Notes: generated by a model not told the origin, from the sequence alone. A DNA stretch of 17,791 bases from an uncultured Oscillospiraceae bacterium (GCA_934646185.1 CAKUEH010000043.1:1-17791); one strand, 5' to 3'; positions 5,382 through 12,491 are shown, counted from the first letter of the stretch. Made by a program: numbers and translations.

Positions 5382-5448
5382 AGAAACGCCCCGTCCGGCT
5401 AAGAAGCCTCGCCGCAAGGCGGGAATTCGTGCCAAAAGGGGCGTTTCT
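5382..5448. repeat. Long-range inverted repeat downstream of tRNA-Leu
   Basis: AGAAACGCCCC (5382-5392) and GGGGCGTTTCT (5438-5448) are perfect 11-bp complements enclosing 45 bases that contain a smaller GCC-TCGCCGCAA-GGC foldback. It lies between the tRNA 3' end and the next hairpin, and may be part of the tRNA trailer or of an intergenic repeat family. Confidence 0.5.
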
Positions 5449-5452
5449 GAGC

Positions 5453-5540
5453 TGGTGCCGGTGGCCGGACTCGAACCGGCACGCCATCGCTGGCGGTGGA
5501 TTTTGAGTCCACTACGTCTACCAATTCCATCACACCGGCA
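5453..5540 (-). tRNA. tRNA-Leu (anticodon CAA)
   Basis: On the minus strand: acceptor stem TGCCGGT paired with ACCGGCA plus an encoded CCA. D arm with GGAATTGGTAGAC, anticodon stem GTGGA/TCCAC around loop CTCAAAA (anticodon CAA at 5503-5505), long class II variable arm (CGCCAGCGATGGCG), and T arm GCCGGTTCGAGTCCGGC. It decodes UUG. The 88 nt length includes CCA and fits a bacterial leucine tRNA. Confidence 0.97.
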
Positions 5541-5550
5541 TTGCTGTGTT

Positions 5551-5579
5551 ATTATACAGCATGGCGCGCGGAAATTCAA
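5551..5579 (-). promoter_or_regulatory. tRNA-Leu promoter
   Basis: On the minus strand: -35 TTGAAT (5574-5579), 17-bp spacer, -10 TATAAT (5551-5556). This puts transcription start a few bases before the mature tRNA 5' end, as expected for a strong stable-RNA promoter. Confidence 0.8.
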
Positions 5580-5580
5580 G

Positions 5581-5612
5581 AAAAAACTTCCGAAAATGCG
5601 TCATTCCTCGGA
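5581..5612 (-). terminator. Possible weak terminator after rex
   Basis: On the minus strand the last codons of rex and its stop can form an imperfect hairpin (CCGA with TCGG, with G-U pairs inside) followed by AAGTTTTTTC. The stem is weak, so this is tentative; if it does not work, rex transcripts run into tRNA-Leu. Confidence 0.3.
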
Positions 5613-6239
5613 TTTCATCTGCTCGTTGAGGTGTTTGCAGAGAAGCGCGAGAGAGGCGGCCATGTTTTCGTTCTGAACCAGAATGTGGTCGGGCACGTTC
5701 AGATGCTTGGGCGCAAAATTCCAGATGGCAAGGATGCCGTTGCTGATGAGCAGATCACAGACGCTCTGGGCCTGCTCGGCCGGGACGGTAATGATGCCGA
5801 TCTTGATCTGGTCGCGGCGGCAGACCTCGCCGAGGCGCGACAGGTGCATGATGGGCTTGCCGCTTTTGGACGTGCCGATGATGGCGTCGTTCTCGTCGAA
5901 TGCCGCGACGATATTGAGTCCGTACTCCGCGAAGCCGGAATAGCCCAGAAGCGCGCGGCCGAGCTTGCCCGCACCGATCAAGACGGCGTCGTTCGTATTG
6001 CCGTAGCCCAAAAACTGCTCGATATCGGCGATCAGCGCCGCGCGGTTGTAGCCGATCTTCGGGCGGCCGCCGGACGAGACGAGCGCAAGATCCTTGCGCA
6101 CCTGCACCTCGCCCATGTGCAGCCCTGCCGCGAGCGCCGTTGCGGAAATATTGACGCCGCTGCTTTCGGGCATGCCCTTGAGATAGGCAAGATAGGTCGG
6201 CAGGCGCTTGAGCGTCGCGCGGGAAATTTCTTTGTCCAT
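5601..6239 (-). CDS. rex: Redox-sensing transcriptional repressor Rex
   Basis: 212 residues, the usual length. The N-terminal winged helix (about 1-78) has RLPTYLAYLKGM, then SATALAAGLHMGEVQVRKDLALVS and the RPKIGY linker. The Rossmann NADH-binding domain starts with VLIGAGKLGRALLGY (GxGxxG at 89-94), followed by an acidic AAFDEND stretch at the end of strand 2. The C-terminal helix swaps in Rex dimers. Rex senses the NADH/NAD+ ratio and represses fermentation and respiration genes. The start is set by an AAGGAGG nine bases upstream. It is downstream of sigE on the same strand but has its own strong promoter. Confidence 0.97.
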   Translation of the reverse strand: MDKEISRATLKRLPTYLAYLKGMPESSGVNISATALAAGLHMGEVQVRKDLALVSSGGRPKIGYNRAALIADIEQFLGYGNTNDAVLIGAGKLGRALLGYSGFAEYGLNIVAAFDENDAIIGTSKSGKPIMHLSRLGEVCRRDQIKIGIITVPAEQAQSVCDLLISNGILAIWNFAPKHLNVPDHILVQNENMAASLALLCKHLNEQMKSEE

Positions 6240-6260
6240 GGAACCGCCTCCTTTGCTTGA

Positions 6261-6312
6261 TATCGATAAAATCTATCGATAAATTTATACCACATCTGCG
6301 TGCATTTTGCAA
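6261..6312 (-). promoter_or_regulatory. rex promoter with twin TATCGATA palindromes
   Basis: On the minus strand: -35 TTGCAA (6307-6312), 17-bp spacer, -10 TATAAA (6284-6289). Two identical 8-bp palindromes TATCGATA lie at 6274-6281 and 6261-6268, 13 bp apart, covering the expected transcription start and early leader. This is a classical repressor position. The sites do not match the textbook Rex operator (TTGTTAA-type), so the binder is uncertain. Confidence 0.7.
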
Positions 6313-6320
6313 GCCCCCTC

Positions 6321-7022
6321 TCAGCTGCAGATCTGCCGTGAAATCTCGCGGCGCAGACGCACCATGATGCGCTTTTCGAGCCGGGAGATATACGACTGCG
6401 AGATACCCATGATATCCGCGACTTCCTTCTGCGTCTTCTCCTGCCGGCCGCCAAGGCCGAAGCGCATGGAGACGATCTGCTTCTCCCGTTCCGGGAGACG
6501 GCCGAGCGCCTGCCGCAGGAGCTGATGGTCGACGTCGTCCTCCAGAGGCCGCATGACGATATCGCTGTCTGTGCCGAGTACATCGGACAGCAGCAGCTCG
6601 TTGCCGTCCCAGTCGGTATTGATCGGCTCGTCGAGCGAGACCTCCGTCTTCTGGTTGGCGATCTTGCGGATATGCATCAGGATCTCGTTTTCGATGCAGC
6701 GGGACGAATACGTTGCGAGCTTGATGTTCCGGTCGGGCCGGAAGGTGTTGACAGCCTTGATGAGGCCGATGGTCCCGATGGAGATCAGATCCTCAAGATT
6801 GACGCCGGTGTTTTCAAAGCGGCGCGCAATATATACGACGAGGCGCAGATTGTGCTCGATGAGCGTCTGCTTGGCCGTCTCATCCCCCTGCTCCAGCGCG
6901 GCGAGCGCCTGCCGCTCCTGCTCCGGCTTCAGCGGAGCGGGCAGCACGTCGCTGCCGCCGATGTACATGATCTTCCCCGGCTGCAAAATGCCGAGCTTCT
7001 GCAAAATAGCTTCCAGTTTCAT
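6321..7022 (-). CDS. sigE: Sporulation sigma factor SigE (pro-sigma-E)
   Basis: 233 residues. A short pro-sequence (1-19) precedes YIGGSDVLPAPL, matching the mature N-terminus of sigma-E. Region 2 has NLRLVVYIARRFENTG, EDLISIGTIGLIKAVNTF and LATYSSRCIENEILM. Next comes the sigma-E hallmark DEPINTDWDGNELLLSDVLGT. Region 4 has LPEREKQIVSMRFGL and the helix-turn-helix KEVADIMGISQSYISRLEKR. Sigma-E directs early mother-cell gene expression after cleavage of the pro-sequence. The start codon overlaps the stop of spoIIGA (ATGA), so the protease and its substrate are translationally coupled. The pro-sequence is shorter than the roughly 27 residues of B. subtilis. Confidence 0.97.
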   Translation of the reverse strand: MKLEAILQKLGILQPGKIMYIGGSDVLPAPLKPEQERQALAALEQGDETAKQTLIEHNLRLVVYIARRFENTGVNLEDLISIGTIGLIKAVNTFRPDRNIKLATYSSRCIENEILMHIRKIANQKTEVSLDEPINTDWDGNELLLSDVLGTDSDIVMRPLEDDVDHQLLRQALGRLPEREKQIVSMRFGLGGRQEKTQKEVADIMGISQSYISRLEKRIMVRLRREISRQICS

Positions 7023-7873
7023 CCGATCGTTCCTCCTATCAGCGCGTCATAATTTCCTCCATCTGAAACGGGCGTCGGGGAAAAGGCCGCGAGGCAGCGT
7101 TTCCGGACGCCCGGTTTGACCTGTATCTCACAGCGCAGGCACAAAAGCAGTCCCGCCTGCGTGCCGACGCATTTGTAGCTCAGCAGCCGCGCCGGAAGCG
7201 CAGGATCGCGCGTTTTCAGCCGCAGCAGCAGTTCTGCCGGGTCTGCGAGCGCAGCGGGCGTGATGGGCACGTCCGGCAAGAGGGCCCGCAGTGCGCCTGC
7301 CTCCGCAACGAGAACACGTTCGCCGGTCATGGGGTCGCGGAGCGTACAGCCGGTGTCGTGCAGCGCGCGGACCGGAACCTGATTGGCTCCGTACAGGAGC
7401 GTCATGGGGCGGATCTCGCCGCCGTGCTGGGCCGTACACGAAAAGACCGTATAGCAAAGCAGATACAAGAGCCCTGCCAGCAGCAGAAGGCCCAGCACGC
7501 TCACCGCGTAGAACGTCCCGCCCGGCAGCACCAGTACGCCTGTCCCGAACAGCTGCGCGGCCAGGACTGCCGCGCCCGCGAATGCACAGACCGCCGCGAG
7601 AAACAGCAGCCCCGTGCGCAGCGTCTCGCGGCTCACACCGAAGGCGATCAGCAGCATCACGACAAGGCTCATCAGCTTCATGGGAAGCCCCTGCAAAACG
7701 CCAAACGGCGCAAACAGCGCGGCAGCCGCATACAGCCCGCCGAACATGGCCGCAGCCAGCAGGCGCAGCCGGGCGATCCTGCCGCCGCCGAGCTTCGCCG
7801 CGCAGACGAGCAGCAGATAGTCGACCGCTCCATTGAGCAAAAACGCTTCGTCCGCATAGACCGTCATCCGCAT
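7019..7873 (-). CDS. spoIIGA: Sigma-E processing peptidase SpoIIGA
   Basis: 284 residues from the ATG at 7873, preceded by GGGGAGGGGGA; an ATG two codons later (7867) is also possible. The longer upstream frame has no support. The N-terminal half is a five-helix membrane domain starting with VYADEAFLLNGAVDYLLL, the family signature. The C-terminal half carries the aspartic protease-like motif HDTGC (catalytic D173) and RDPMTGERV. SpoIIGA is activated by SpoIIR from the forespore and cleaves pro-sigma-E. No convincing Spo0A box is visible in the short upstream gap. Confidence 0.95.
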   Translation of the reverse strand: MRMTVYADEAFLLNGAVDYLLLVCAAKLGGGRIARLRLLAAAMFGGLYAAAALFAPFGVLQGLPMKLMSLVVMLLIAFGVSRETLRTGLLFLAAVCAFAGAAVLAAQLFGTGVLVLPGGTFYAVSVLGLLLLAGLLYLLCYTVFSCTAQHGGEIRPMTLLYGANQVPVRALHDTGCTLRDPMTGERVLVAEAGALRALLPDVPITPAALADPAELLLRLKTRDPALPARLLSYKCVGTQAGLLLCLRCEIQVKPGVRKRCLAAFSPTPVSDGGNYDALIGGTIG

Positions 7874-7921
7874 TCCCCCTCCCCTGTTTGTCCGCGCCTT
7901 CAAAGCGTACACCCTGCGGGC

Positions 7922-7959
7922 AAAAAAAGAGGTCGCAATTCCAAGCGGAATTGCGGCCT
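7922..7959 (-). terminator. Terminator of the DUF951 gene
   Basis: On the minus strand, a 13-bp stem (AGGCCGCAATTCC with GGAATTGCGACCT, one wobble) with a four-base loop is followed by CTTTTTTT. It separates the DUF951 gene from spoIIGA. Confidence 0.9.
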
Positions 7960-7986
7960 ATCGTTCGTCATGTTTTCCTTGTAATG

Positions 7987-8178
7987 TCAGATCTGCTTCT
8001 CGTCGCGCAGAATCTGGCGGATGCTTTTCTCCGCCTTGCTGCGCGGCAGCATGAGCTCGTGCCCGCAGCCGGTGCAGCGCAGCCGGAAATCCATGCCGCT
8101 GCGCAGAACGAGCCACTGCTTCGCGCCGCAGGGGTGCTCCTTTTTCATGACGAGGATATCGCCGACCTGTACGTCCAT
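7987..8178 (-). CDS. DUF951 family small zinc-ribbon-like protein
   Basis: 63 residues: VGDILVMKKEHPCGAKQW, then VLRSGMDFRLRCTGCGHELMLPRSK. This is the diagnostic pattern of DUF951, with HPCG and CTGCGH likely forming a zinc site. The family is widespread in Firmicutes and its function is not settled. A Shine-Dalgarno AAGGAGA lies upstream. It diverges from the S1-domain gene with a 59-bp gap containing the small inverted repeat CCTGC/GCAGG (8203-8222). Confidence 0.93.
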   Translation of the reverse strand: MDVQVGDILVMKKEHPCGAKQWLVLRSGMDFRLRCTGCGHELMLPRSKAEKSIRQILRDEKQI

Positions 8179-8237
8179 GCTTCTATCTCCTTCCTTCCCC
8201 CGCCTGCATATATTGGAGCAGGAATTGGGGGGATCTT

Positions 8238-9131
8238 ATGCATCAGTTTCTTCCGGAGGGGCTGCATCCGCAGCCGAAGGGGTATACGAGAGAGGAATTG
8301 CTGCTGGCAATGCAGCAGGGGAAAATTTTGCAGGCCGTCGCCGTCAAGTGCGACGAACGGCATGCGCTGCACGTCGCGCTCGGCTGCTGCCGGGGCGTCA
8401 TCCCGCGCGCAGAGGCGGCGCGGGGCATTCTCGGCGGCGAAACGCGGGATATTGCGATCCTGTCGCGCGTGGGGCGGCCCGTATGCTTTACCGTCTCGGG
8501 TTTTGCGCCAGACGGGACGGCGCTTTTATCCCGGCGCAGCGCGCAGGAGGCGGCGCTGGAGCAGATCTTCCGCGAAAACCAGCCCGGCGATCTTCTGCCC
8601 GCCGTGGTCACAGGGCTTGCGCCCTTCGGCGCGTTCTGCGATATCGGCTGCGGCGCGGTCGGGCTGCTTGGACTGCGGGATCTTTGCATGTCCCGGCTGC
8701 GGCATCCGGGCGAGCTGCTGCATATCGGGCAGCGGCTGCCCGTTGTGCTCCGCTCGCTCGATCCGGCGCGACGGCGCGTGGGACTGACGCTCCGGGAGCT
8801 TCTCGGGACGTGGGAGGAAAATGCGTCGCGCTTTCGCGCGGGGCAGACCGTACCGGGAATCGTCCGGGCAAAGACGGAATACGGCGTGTTTATCGCACTG
8901 ATGCCAAATCTGTGCGGGCTGGCGGAACGGGACGAGGCGCTGGAGCCCGGCCAGCCGGTATGCGTGTACATCAAGGCCATCCATCCGGAGACGCTCAAGA
9001 TCAAGCTGACCGTCCTGCACCGTCTGGACGCGCTGCCGCCGCAGCCGCTTTCCTTTACGAAGACGGAGGGGCGGCTGGATGTGTGGCGGTACGGAAGCCG
9101 GGAGAATGCAAAGATCGTGACGGTGTTTTAG
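8238..9131 (+). CDS. S1 RNA-binding domain protein (three repeats)
   Basis: 297 residues with three S1/OB-fold repeats, roughly 28-100, 116-188 and 201-262. The second is clearest (GDLLPAVVTGLAPFGAFCDIG then RVGLTLRELLG); the third has GQTVPGIVRAKTEYGVFIAL and LCGLAERDE. Proteins like this resemble the IspH-fused or stand-alone RpsA-like S1 proteins of Clostridia and probably bind RNA or ribosomes. The C-terminal 35 residues are outside S1 repeats. The start follows a GGGGGGA stretch. Ends TAG, showing that TAG is a normal stop in this genome. Confidence 0.9.
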   Translation: MHQFLPEGLHPQPKGYTREELLLAMQQGKILQAVAVKCDERHALHVALGCCRGVIPRAEAARGILGGETRDIAILSRVGRPVCFTVSGFAPDGTALLSRRSAQEAALEQIFRENQPGDLLPAVVTGLAPFGAFCDIGCGAVGLLGLRDLCMSRLRHPGELLHIGQRLPVVLRSLDPARRRVGLTLRELLGTWEENASRFRAGQTVPGIVRAKTEYGVFIALMPNLCGLAERDEALEPGQPVCVYIKAIHPETLKIKLTVLHRLDALPPQPLSFTKTEGRLDVWRYGSRENAKIVTVF

Positions 9132-9160
9132 CGCATACGCGTAGGGGCGGACGGCGGTGC

Positions 9161-9196
9161 GAAAAGAGAAAGAGGGGCGGCTTGTGCCGCCCCTCT
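9161..9196 (-). terminator. Terminator of the SLH-domain gene
   Basis: AGAGGGGCGGC (9171-9181) and GCCGCCCCTCT (9186-9196) form a perfect 11-bp stem with a four-base loop. On the minus strand it is followed by TTCTCTTTTC. It is also downstream of the S1 gene, where it would lack a U-run. Confidence 0.8.
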
Positions 9197-9209
9197 GATG
9201 GGTTTGGGA

Positions 9210-11288
9210 TTACAGCCAGCTCGGGTCGGCGATGAGTCTGTTCCAGGACTCGTAGTCGTTCGCCTTTCTGGTGTAGGTGTGGCTGTTGGCAGCCTCTTCG
9301 ACATCGAGATAGTACCAGGATGCAGTGCTGACATCGCTGAAGGTGTTCCGGCCGCTGAGCAGATCCGAGGTATACTGCGGCGCGCGGTTCAGAACGCGGT
9401 TGAGGATGGCGACGGTCTCGGCGCGGGAGATGTACTTGTCGGGCGCGTAGGTCGTGCCATAGCCGTTGATCCAGCCGAGCTCATAGGCTCTCGCGATGTA
9501 GCTCGAGGCCCAGTGGCCCTTGACATCGGAGAAGTTGGTGTAGCTGCTGCCGTAGTAGCTGCCGTCGCAGCGGGCGATCATGGCCGCGATCTCCGCACGG
9601 GTGATGGGATCGGACGGGCGGAAATAGCCGTTGGCATCACCGTTGACGATGCCGAGCTTCGCCATGGTGGACACGGCGGTGTTGTACCACGCCTTGGCCG
9701 GGACGTCCTTGAAGGTGTTATACGTGGTCGTATAGGTCTTGCGGGTCGTGTCGGTCAGGAGGCGGTAGAAGATGGAGGCCGCCTCGGCGCGGGTGATGGT
9801 CGCGTTGGGCTTGAAGCTGCCGTTGGGATAGCCCTTGATGTAGGCATAATGATCTTCGCCGTTGAGCATGTACGGGACAGTGCTCGTGGTCTTCGACCAC
9901 ATGGCGGTGAAGGTGTAGGTGCTGCCGGACCTCGTCAGATACCAGCCGTAGAAGGTGTAGCCGGTGCGCGATGCATCGGAGAGGATGTAGTCATCATAGA
10001 TGTAGAAGCCCTTTTTGCTGGAGAAGGACGTGTTGTTCAGCTTCGCCGTGCCGCCATTCGGGTCGAATACGAGATACGTACCGGCGTCGAAGCGGTAATA
10101 CTCATACTTGCCGTCGGTGTAGTCGTAGTAGTAGACGTCGTAGGTGGAGCTGGTGCTGCGCGTCCACATGGCCGTGAAGGTCACGGTATTCACACCGGTC
10201 TCAACTGCACGCCAGCCATAGAATGTATAGCCGTAGCGCGTCGCATCTCTCAGGGTGTAGTCCGCCGTCAGCAGGAAGGTCTTGCTCGTCGTGTACGACG
10301 TACCGTAATGTACGAAGGAACCACCGTTCGGGTCAACAATGATCGTGGTGTTGTGCGCCAGCTTGATCGACTCATAGCCGTCCGTCCAGCAGGTGAAGGT
10401 CAGAGTATGCTCATTCGCGGGTTCCCACTGTGCGGTCAGGACAACGATCTCGCCGTTCATTGTCTTTTTCCATCCCTTGAAGGACATGCCGTCCTTCGTC
10501 GGATCGGAAATTGTCATGTCCTCCTTGACCTGAAGTGAAGTATAATCCGTCTTACCCTCATACTTGCCGCCGTCAAGGATCAGCATGATTCTGGTGTTGA
10601 GCGTAAGCTCGGTGGTCGTAACGACGCCGTTTTCACCGCGGAATGTGACCGTTGCTTTTTCCGCAGTCTTTACCTTATAGGATGCGACAAACGTCCAGCC
10701 AACAACCGGGAACGCGTTCTGCTGAACATTCTTAAAGACATAACCCGGCTGATAGAGTGTACCATCCGGTCCGGTCCAACCTTCGAATACATATTCTGTA
10801 CCATCTGTATCGGTATAGGAGCGCCAACTGTCAACAGGCGTTTTCAGCGCATACTCCGATCCGACTACAGCCGTATCCTTCTGTTCAACACCGGCAGCCG
10901 GAGCGCTCGAACAATAGGTGATCTCGACATTTGCGGAAGTTGATTTCCAGTCCGCAACAAGTTTGATGGTTGTCGGAGCACCATTCTGGGTATCCAGTAC
11001 CCAATCGAAATTCCAATAGCGGGAATCGAAATCAAGATTCTCGATCCTTCTCCATTTCCAGCCGAGGAACTCATAGCCTACCTTGGAAATGGCAAAGCTC
11101 TGTGCTTTCGCACCGACAGCGACCGTCTGGTTCAGTTTTTCGCTGTCTGCCTCGGCGACTGTACCGCCCATCGGGTCAAAAACGAAGGTAAATGCTGTCG
11201 GCGTTTCTGCCGCATCGGCCAGCGCGGCCGGGATCAGGCCGATCAGCATGACCAGGCACAGAGCCAGCGCCAATAAACGTTTTTTCAT
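9210..11288 (-). CDS. SLH-domain surface protein with Listeria-Bacteroides repeats
   Basis: 692 residues from the ATG at 11288 (AAGGAGG just upstream). The signal peptide MKKRLLALALCLVMLIGLIP with AALADA is cleaved near residue 24. Residues about 33-290 contain diverged repeats; the clearest are 315-375 (VDPNGG ... YGYTFYGW ... FTAMW) and 405-464 (FDPNGG ... TGYTFYGW ... FTAMW), the InlB B/Flg_new type. Three SLH modules follow (about 477-520, 525-575, 586-640; TRAE or SRAE at 499-502, 563-566, 621-624), then a tail with a partial SLH-like DVSTASWYY. It is likely secreted by Sec and held on the wall through secondary polymer binding by the SLH modules. The repeats probably serve adhesion or display. 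Confidence 0.93.
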   Translation of the reverse strand: MKKRLLALALCLVMLIGLIPAALADAAETPTAFTFVFDPMGGTVAEADSEKLNQTVAVGAKAQSFAISKVGYEFLGWKWRRIENLDFDSRYWNFDWVLDTQNGAPTTIKLVADWKSTSANVEITYCSSAPAAGVEQKDTAVVGSEYALKTPVDSWRSYTDTDGTEYVFEGWTGPDGTLYQPGYVFKNVQQNAFPVVGWTFVASYKVKTAEKATVTFRGENGVVTTTELTLNTRIMLILDGGKYEGKTDYTSLQVKEDMTISDPTKDGMSFKGWKKTMNGEIVVLTAQWEPANEHTLTFTCWTDGYESIKLAHNTTIIVDPNGGSFVHYGTSYTTSKTFLLTADYTLRDATRYGYTFYGWRAVETGVNTVTFTAMWTRSTSSTYDVYYYDYTDGKYEYYRFDAGTYLVFDPNGGTAKLNNTSFSSKKGFYIYDDYILSDASRTGYTFYGWYLTRSGSTYTFTAMWSKTTSTVPYMLNGEDHYAYIKGYPNGSFKPNATITRAEAASIFYRLLTDTTRKTYTTTYNTFKDVPAKAWYNTAVSTMAKLGIVNGDANGYFRPSDPITRAEIAAMIARCDGSYYGSSYTNFSDVKGHWASSYIARAYELGWINGYGTTYAPDKYISRAETVAILNRVLNRAPQYTSDLLSGRNTFSDVSTASWYYLDVEEAANSHTYTRKANDYESWNRLIADPSWL

Positions 11289-11448
11289 AATGCTTCCTCC
11301 TTGCAGTTTCTTCCGGCGGCTTTTCCCGCCGGGACTACCTGCGCGTACACGGACAAGCCTCGCACGCGCCGTTTTGCAGCGGCCGGATTTTGCCCGGTCT
11401 CCGCCTCTTTTACATAGATATCGTAGCACACTGTTTTCCAGAACGCAA
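11289..11448 (-). promoter_or_regulatory. Promoter and long structured leader of the SLH gene
   Basis: On the minus strand: -35 TTGCGT (11443-11448), 17-bp spacer, extended -10 TGCTACGAT with TACGAT at 11420-11425. This gives a leader of about 125 nt rich in foldbacks: CCGG-CCGG near 11380-11395, GCGCGT paired with ACGCGC around 11341-11370, and CCGGCGG paired with CCGCCGG around 11312-11331 just before the AAGGAGG. I could not match it to a riboswitch class. Confidence 0.5.
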
Positions 11449-11453
11449 TAGGT

Positions 11454-11523
11454 GGTTTTCGGGAAATGTCTGCTTTTTCCGGGAAAACCGAATTTTTAAG
11501 AATTCTTAATCTTTTTATGTCAA
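11454..11523 (-). promoter_or_regulatory. Upstream promoter-like site with 14-bp palindrome and hairpin
   Basis: On the minus strand TTGACA (11518-11523) is followed 18 bp later by TTAAAA (11494-11499). The perfect palindrome TTAAGAATTCTTAA (11496-11509) occupies the end of the spacer and the -10. Between this and the proximal promoter, GGTTTTC (11454-11460) and GAAAACC (11483-11489) pair, with additional inner pairing (one bulge). This is a likely second regulated promoter for the SLH gene. The rest of the gap to trmB (11524-11605) shows nothing I can support. Confidence 0.4.
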
Positions 11524-11605
11524 CCAGTTCTTTCGCCTGCGGCCTTGCTGTTTTCAAATAGGTCACAAAGGGGATGCAAAGCGGTAACAGGCCGGGTATG
11601 ACAGG

Positions 11606-12295
11606 TCAATCCTCCGCTTCCTCCGGCTCCGGCTTTTCCTCTGCCGGGCGGGGCTGCTTGGTGACGACGACGGCCTCGACGCGGTGGATGGGCGTGCCGA
11701 GGGCGTAGAATTTTTCCTCGTAGCCGGTCATGATGCCGACAGGGCCGTTCGCGTGCAGATCGTCGGTGACGTTCCGCAGCTTGAGGAAGCAGCTCTCCAT
11801 CTCGGGCAGCGACCATGCAAACAGATTTGCATTGTCAGTCTTGAAGTGGATCTGCCCGCCGAGCTTCAGCACCTTCTTGTATTTTTCTAAAAAGGTGTGG
11901 TACGTCAGGCGGCGCTTGGCGTTCTTCTTGCGCGGCCAGGGGTCGCAGAAGTTGATATAGAGCAGGTCGATCTCGTCGTCAGCAAAGAACTGGTCGATAT
12001 TCGCCGCGTCGAGCGAGACGAAAAAGACGTTCTTGAGGCCCTTGCGGAGCGCGGCCTCCATGGCGAGAACAAGCGCGTCCTGCACGCGCTCGATGGCGAT
12101 GAGCAGCACGTCCGGCTCAGCCTCGGCGGTTTCGACGGTGAATTTACCCTTGCCGCAGCCGACCTCGACGCGAAGCTCCCGGCAGCTTGGCATCAGACTG
12201 CGCCAGTTGCCGCGCAGCGTCTCCGGGTCGTGGATCCAGACGGCTTCGCAGGCCTCCATCCGCGGGGCCAGATTGTTTCTTCTTCTCATTCGCAT
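11606..12295 (-). CDS. trmB: tRNA (guanine-N7-)-methyltransferase TrmB
   Basis: 229 residues. The SAM-binding motif EVGCGKGKF is at 44-52, followed by the TrmB signatures LLYINFCDPWPRKKNAKRRL at 111-130 and IHFKTDN at 149-155, then a TxYExxF-like GYEEKFYALG. It makes m7G46 in the variable loop of tRNAs using SAM. An acidic proline/glutamate tail (KPEPEEAED) extends the C-terminus. The start at 12295 follows CAGGAAA. No promoter is obvious; it may be read from the PAP2 gene through the palindromic repeat. Confidence 0.96.
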   Translation of the reverse strand: MRMRRRNNLAPRMEACEAVWIHDPETLRGNWRSLMPSCRELRVEVGCGKGKFTVETAEAEPDVLLIAIERVQDALVLAMEAALRKGLKNVFFVSLDAANIDQFFADDEIDLLYINFCDPWPRKKNAKRRLTYHTFLEKYKKVLKLGGQIHFKTDNANLFAWSLPEMESCFLKLRNVTDDLHANGPVGIMTGYEEKFYALGTPIHRVEAVVVTKQPRPAEEKPEPEEAED

Positions 12296-12336
12296 ATGCG
12301 TTTCCTGCTCTTTCTGAAATGTTGATGTTTCTGAAG

Positions 12337-12491
12337 CCTCCCCTTGTCATGCCCTGCATGATAAGGGGAGGTGGCATTTTCGAAGAAAATGACGGAGGGG
12401 ATTTGCTGCAAGTATCAGAGTGCTCCGGAATTTGCTGCGTTCGAATCCCCTCAGGCGCTTCGCGCCAGCTCCCCTTGAGCCCAAGGGGAGC
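12337..12491. repeat. Composite palindromic intergenic repeat (MITE/REP-like)
   Basis: Three nested foldbacks. CCTCCCCTT-TCATGC paired with GCATGA-AAGGGGAGG (12337-12371, a stem of about 16 bp with a CCT loop). GAGGGGATT (12395-12403) pairs with AATCCCCTC (12444-12452). GCTCCCCTTG pairs with CAAGGGGAGC (12468-12491), plus GGCGC-TTC-GCGCC at 12454-12466. No protein is encoded. The CTCCCCTT/AAGGGGAG ends and the GGCGC foldback resemble a dispersed repeat common in Clostridia from gut. It fills the trmB-PAP2 gap and ends at the PAP2 stop region. Confidence 0.75.

Noticed and set aside
3660..5540. Integrated element at tRNA-Leu with a duplicated tRNA end
   Set aside because: No second copy of the tRNA 3' end, integrase or excisionase could be found in the window, so only a remnant region is claimed.
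5496..6260. 254-codon plus-strand ORF opposite rex and across the tRNA
   Set aside because: It overlaps tRNA-Leu and reads antisense to a clear Rex protein.
8021..9235. 404-codon plus-strand ORF overlapping the DUF951 and S1 genes
   Set aside because: Alanine/arginine-rich frame shadow; the S1 protein in the other frame shows three recognisable OB-fold repeats.
9198..10538. 446-codon plus-strand ORF opposite the SLH gene
   Set aside because: It is the antisense shadow of a repetitive, GC-rich gene; it is valine/glycine/alanine-rich with no domain, ribosome binding site or promoter, while the minus strand has a signal peptide and SLH modules.
11289..11413. Cyclic-di-GMP or other riboswitch in the SLH leader
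   Set aside because: There is a GGGCAAA stretch and several hairpins, but the conserved core of the GEMM class (GGACGCAAAGC and its partner) is missing, and no other class matches.
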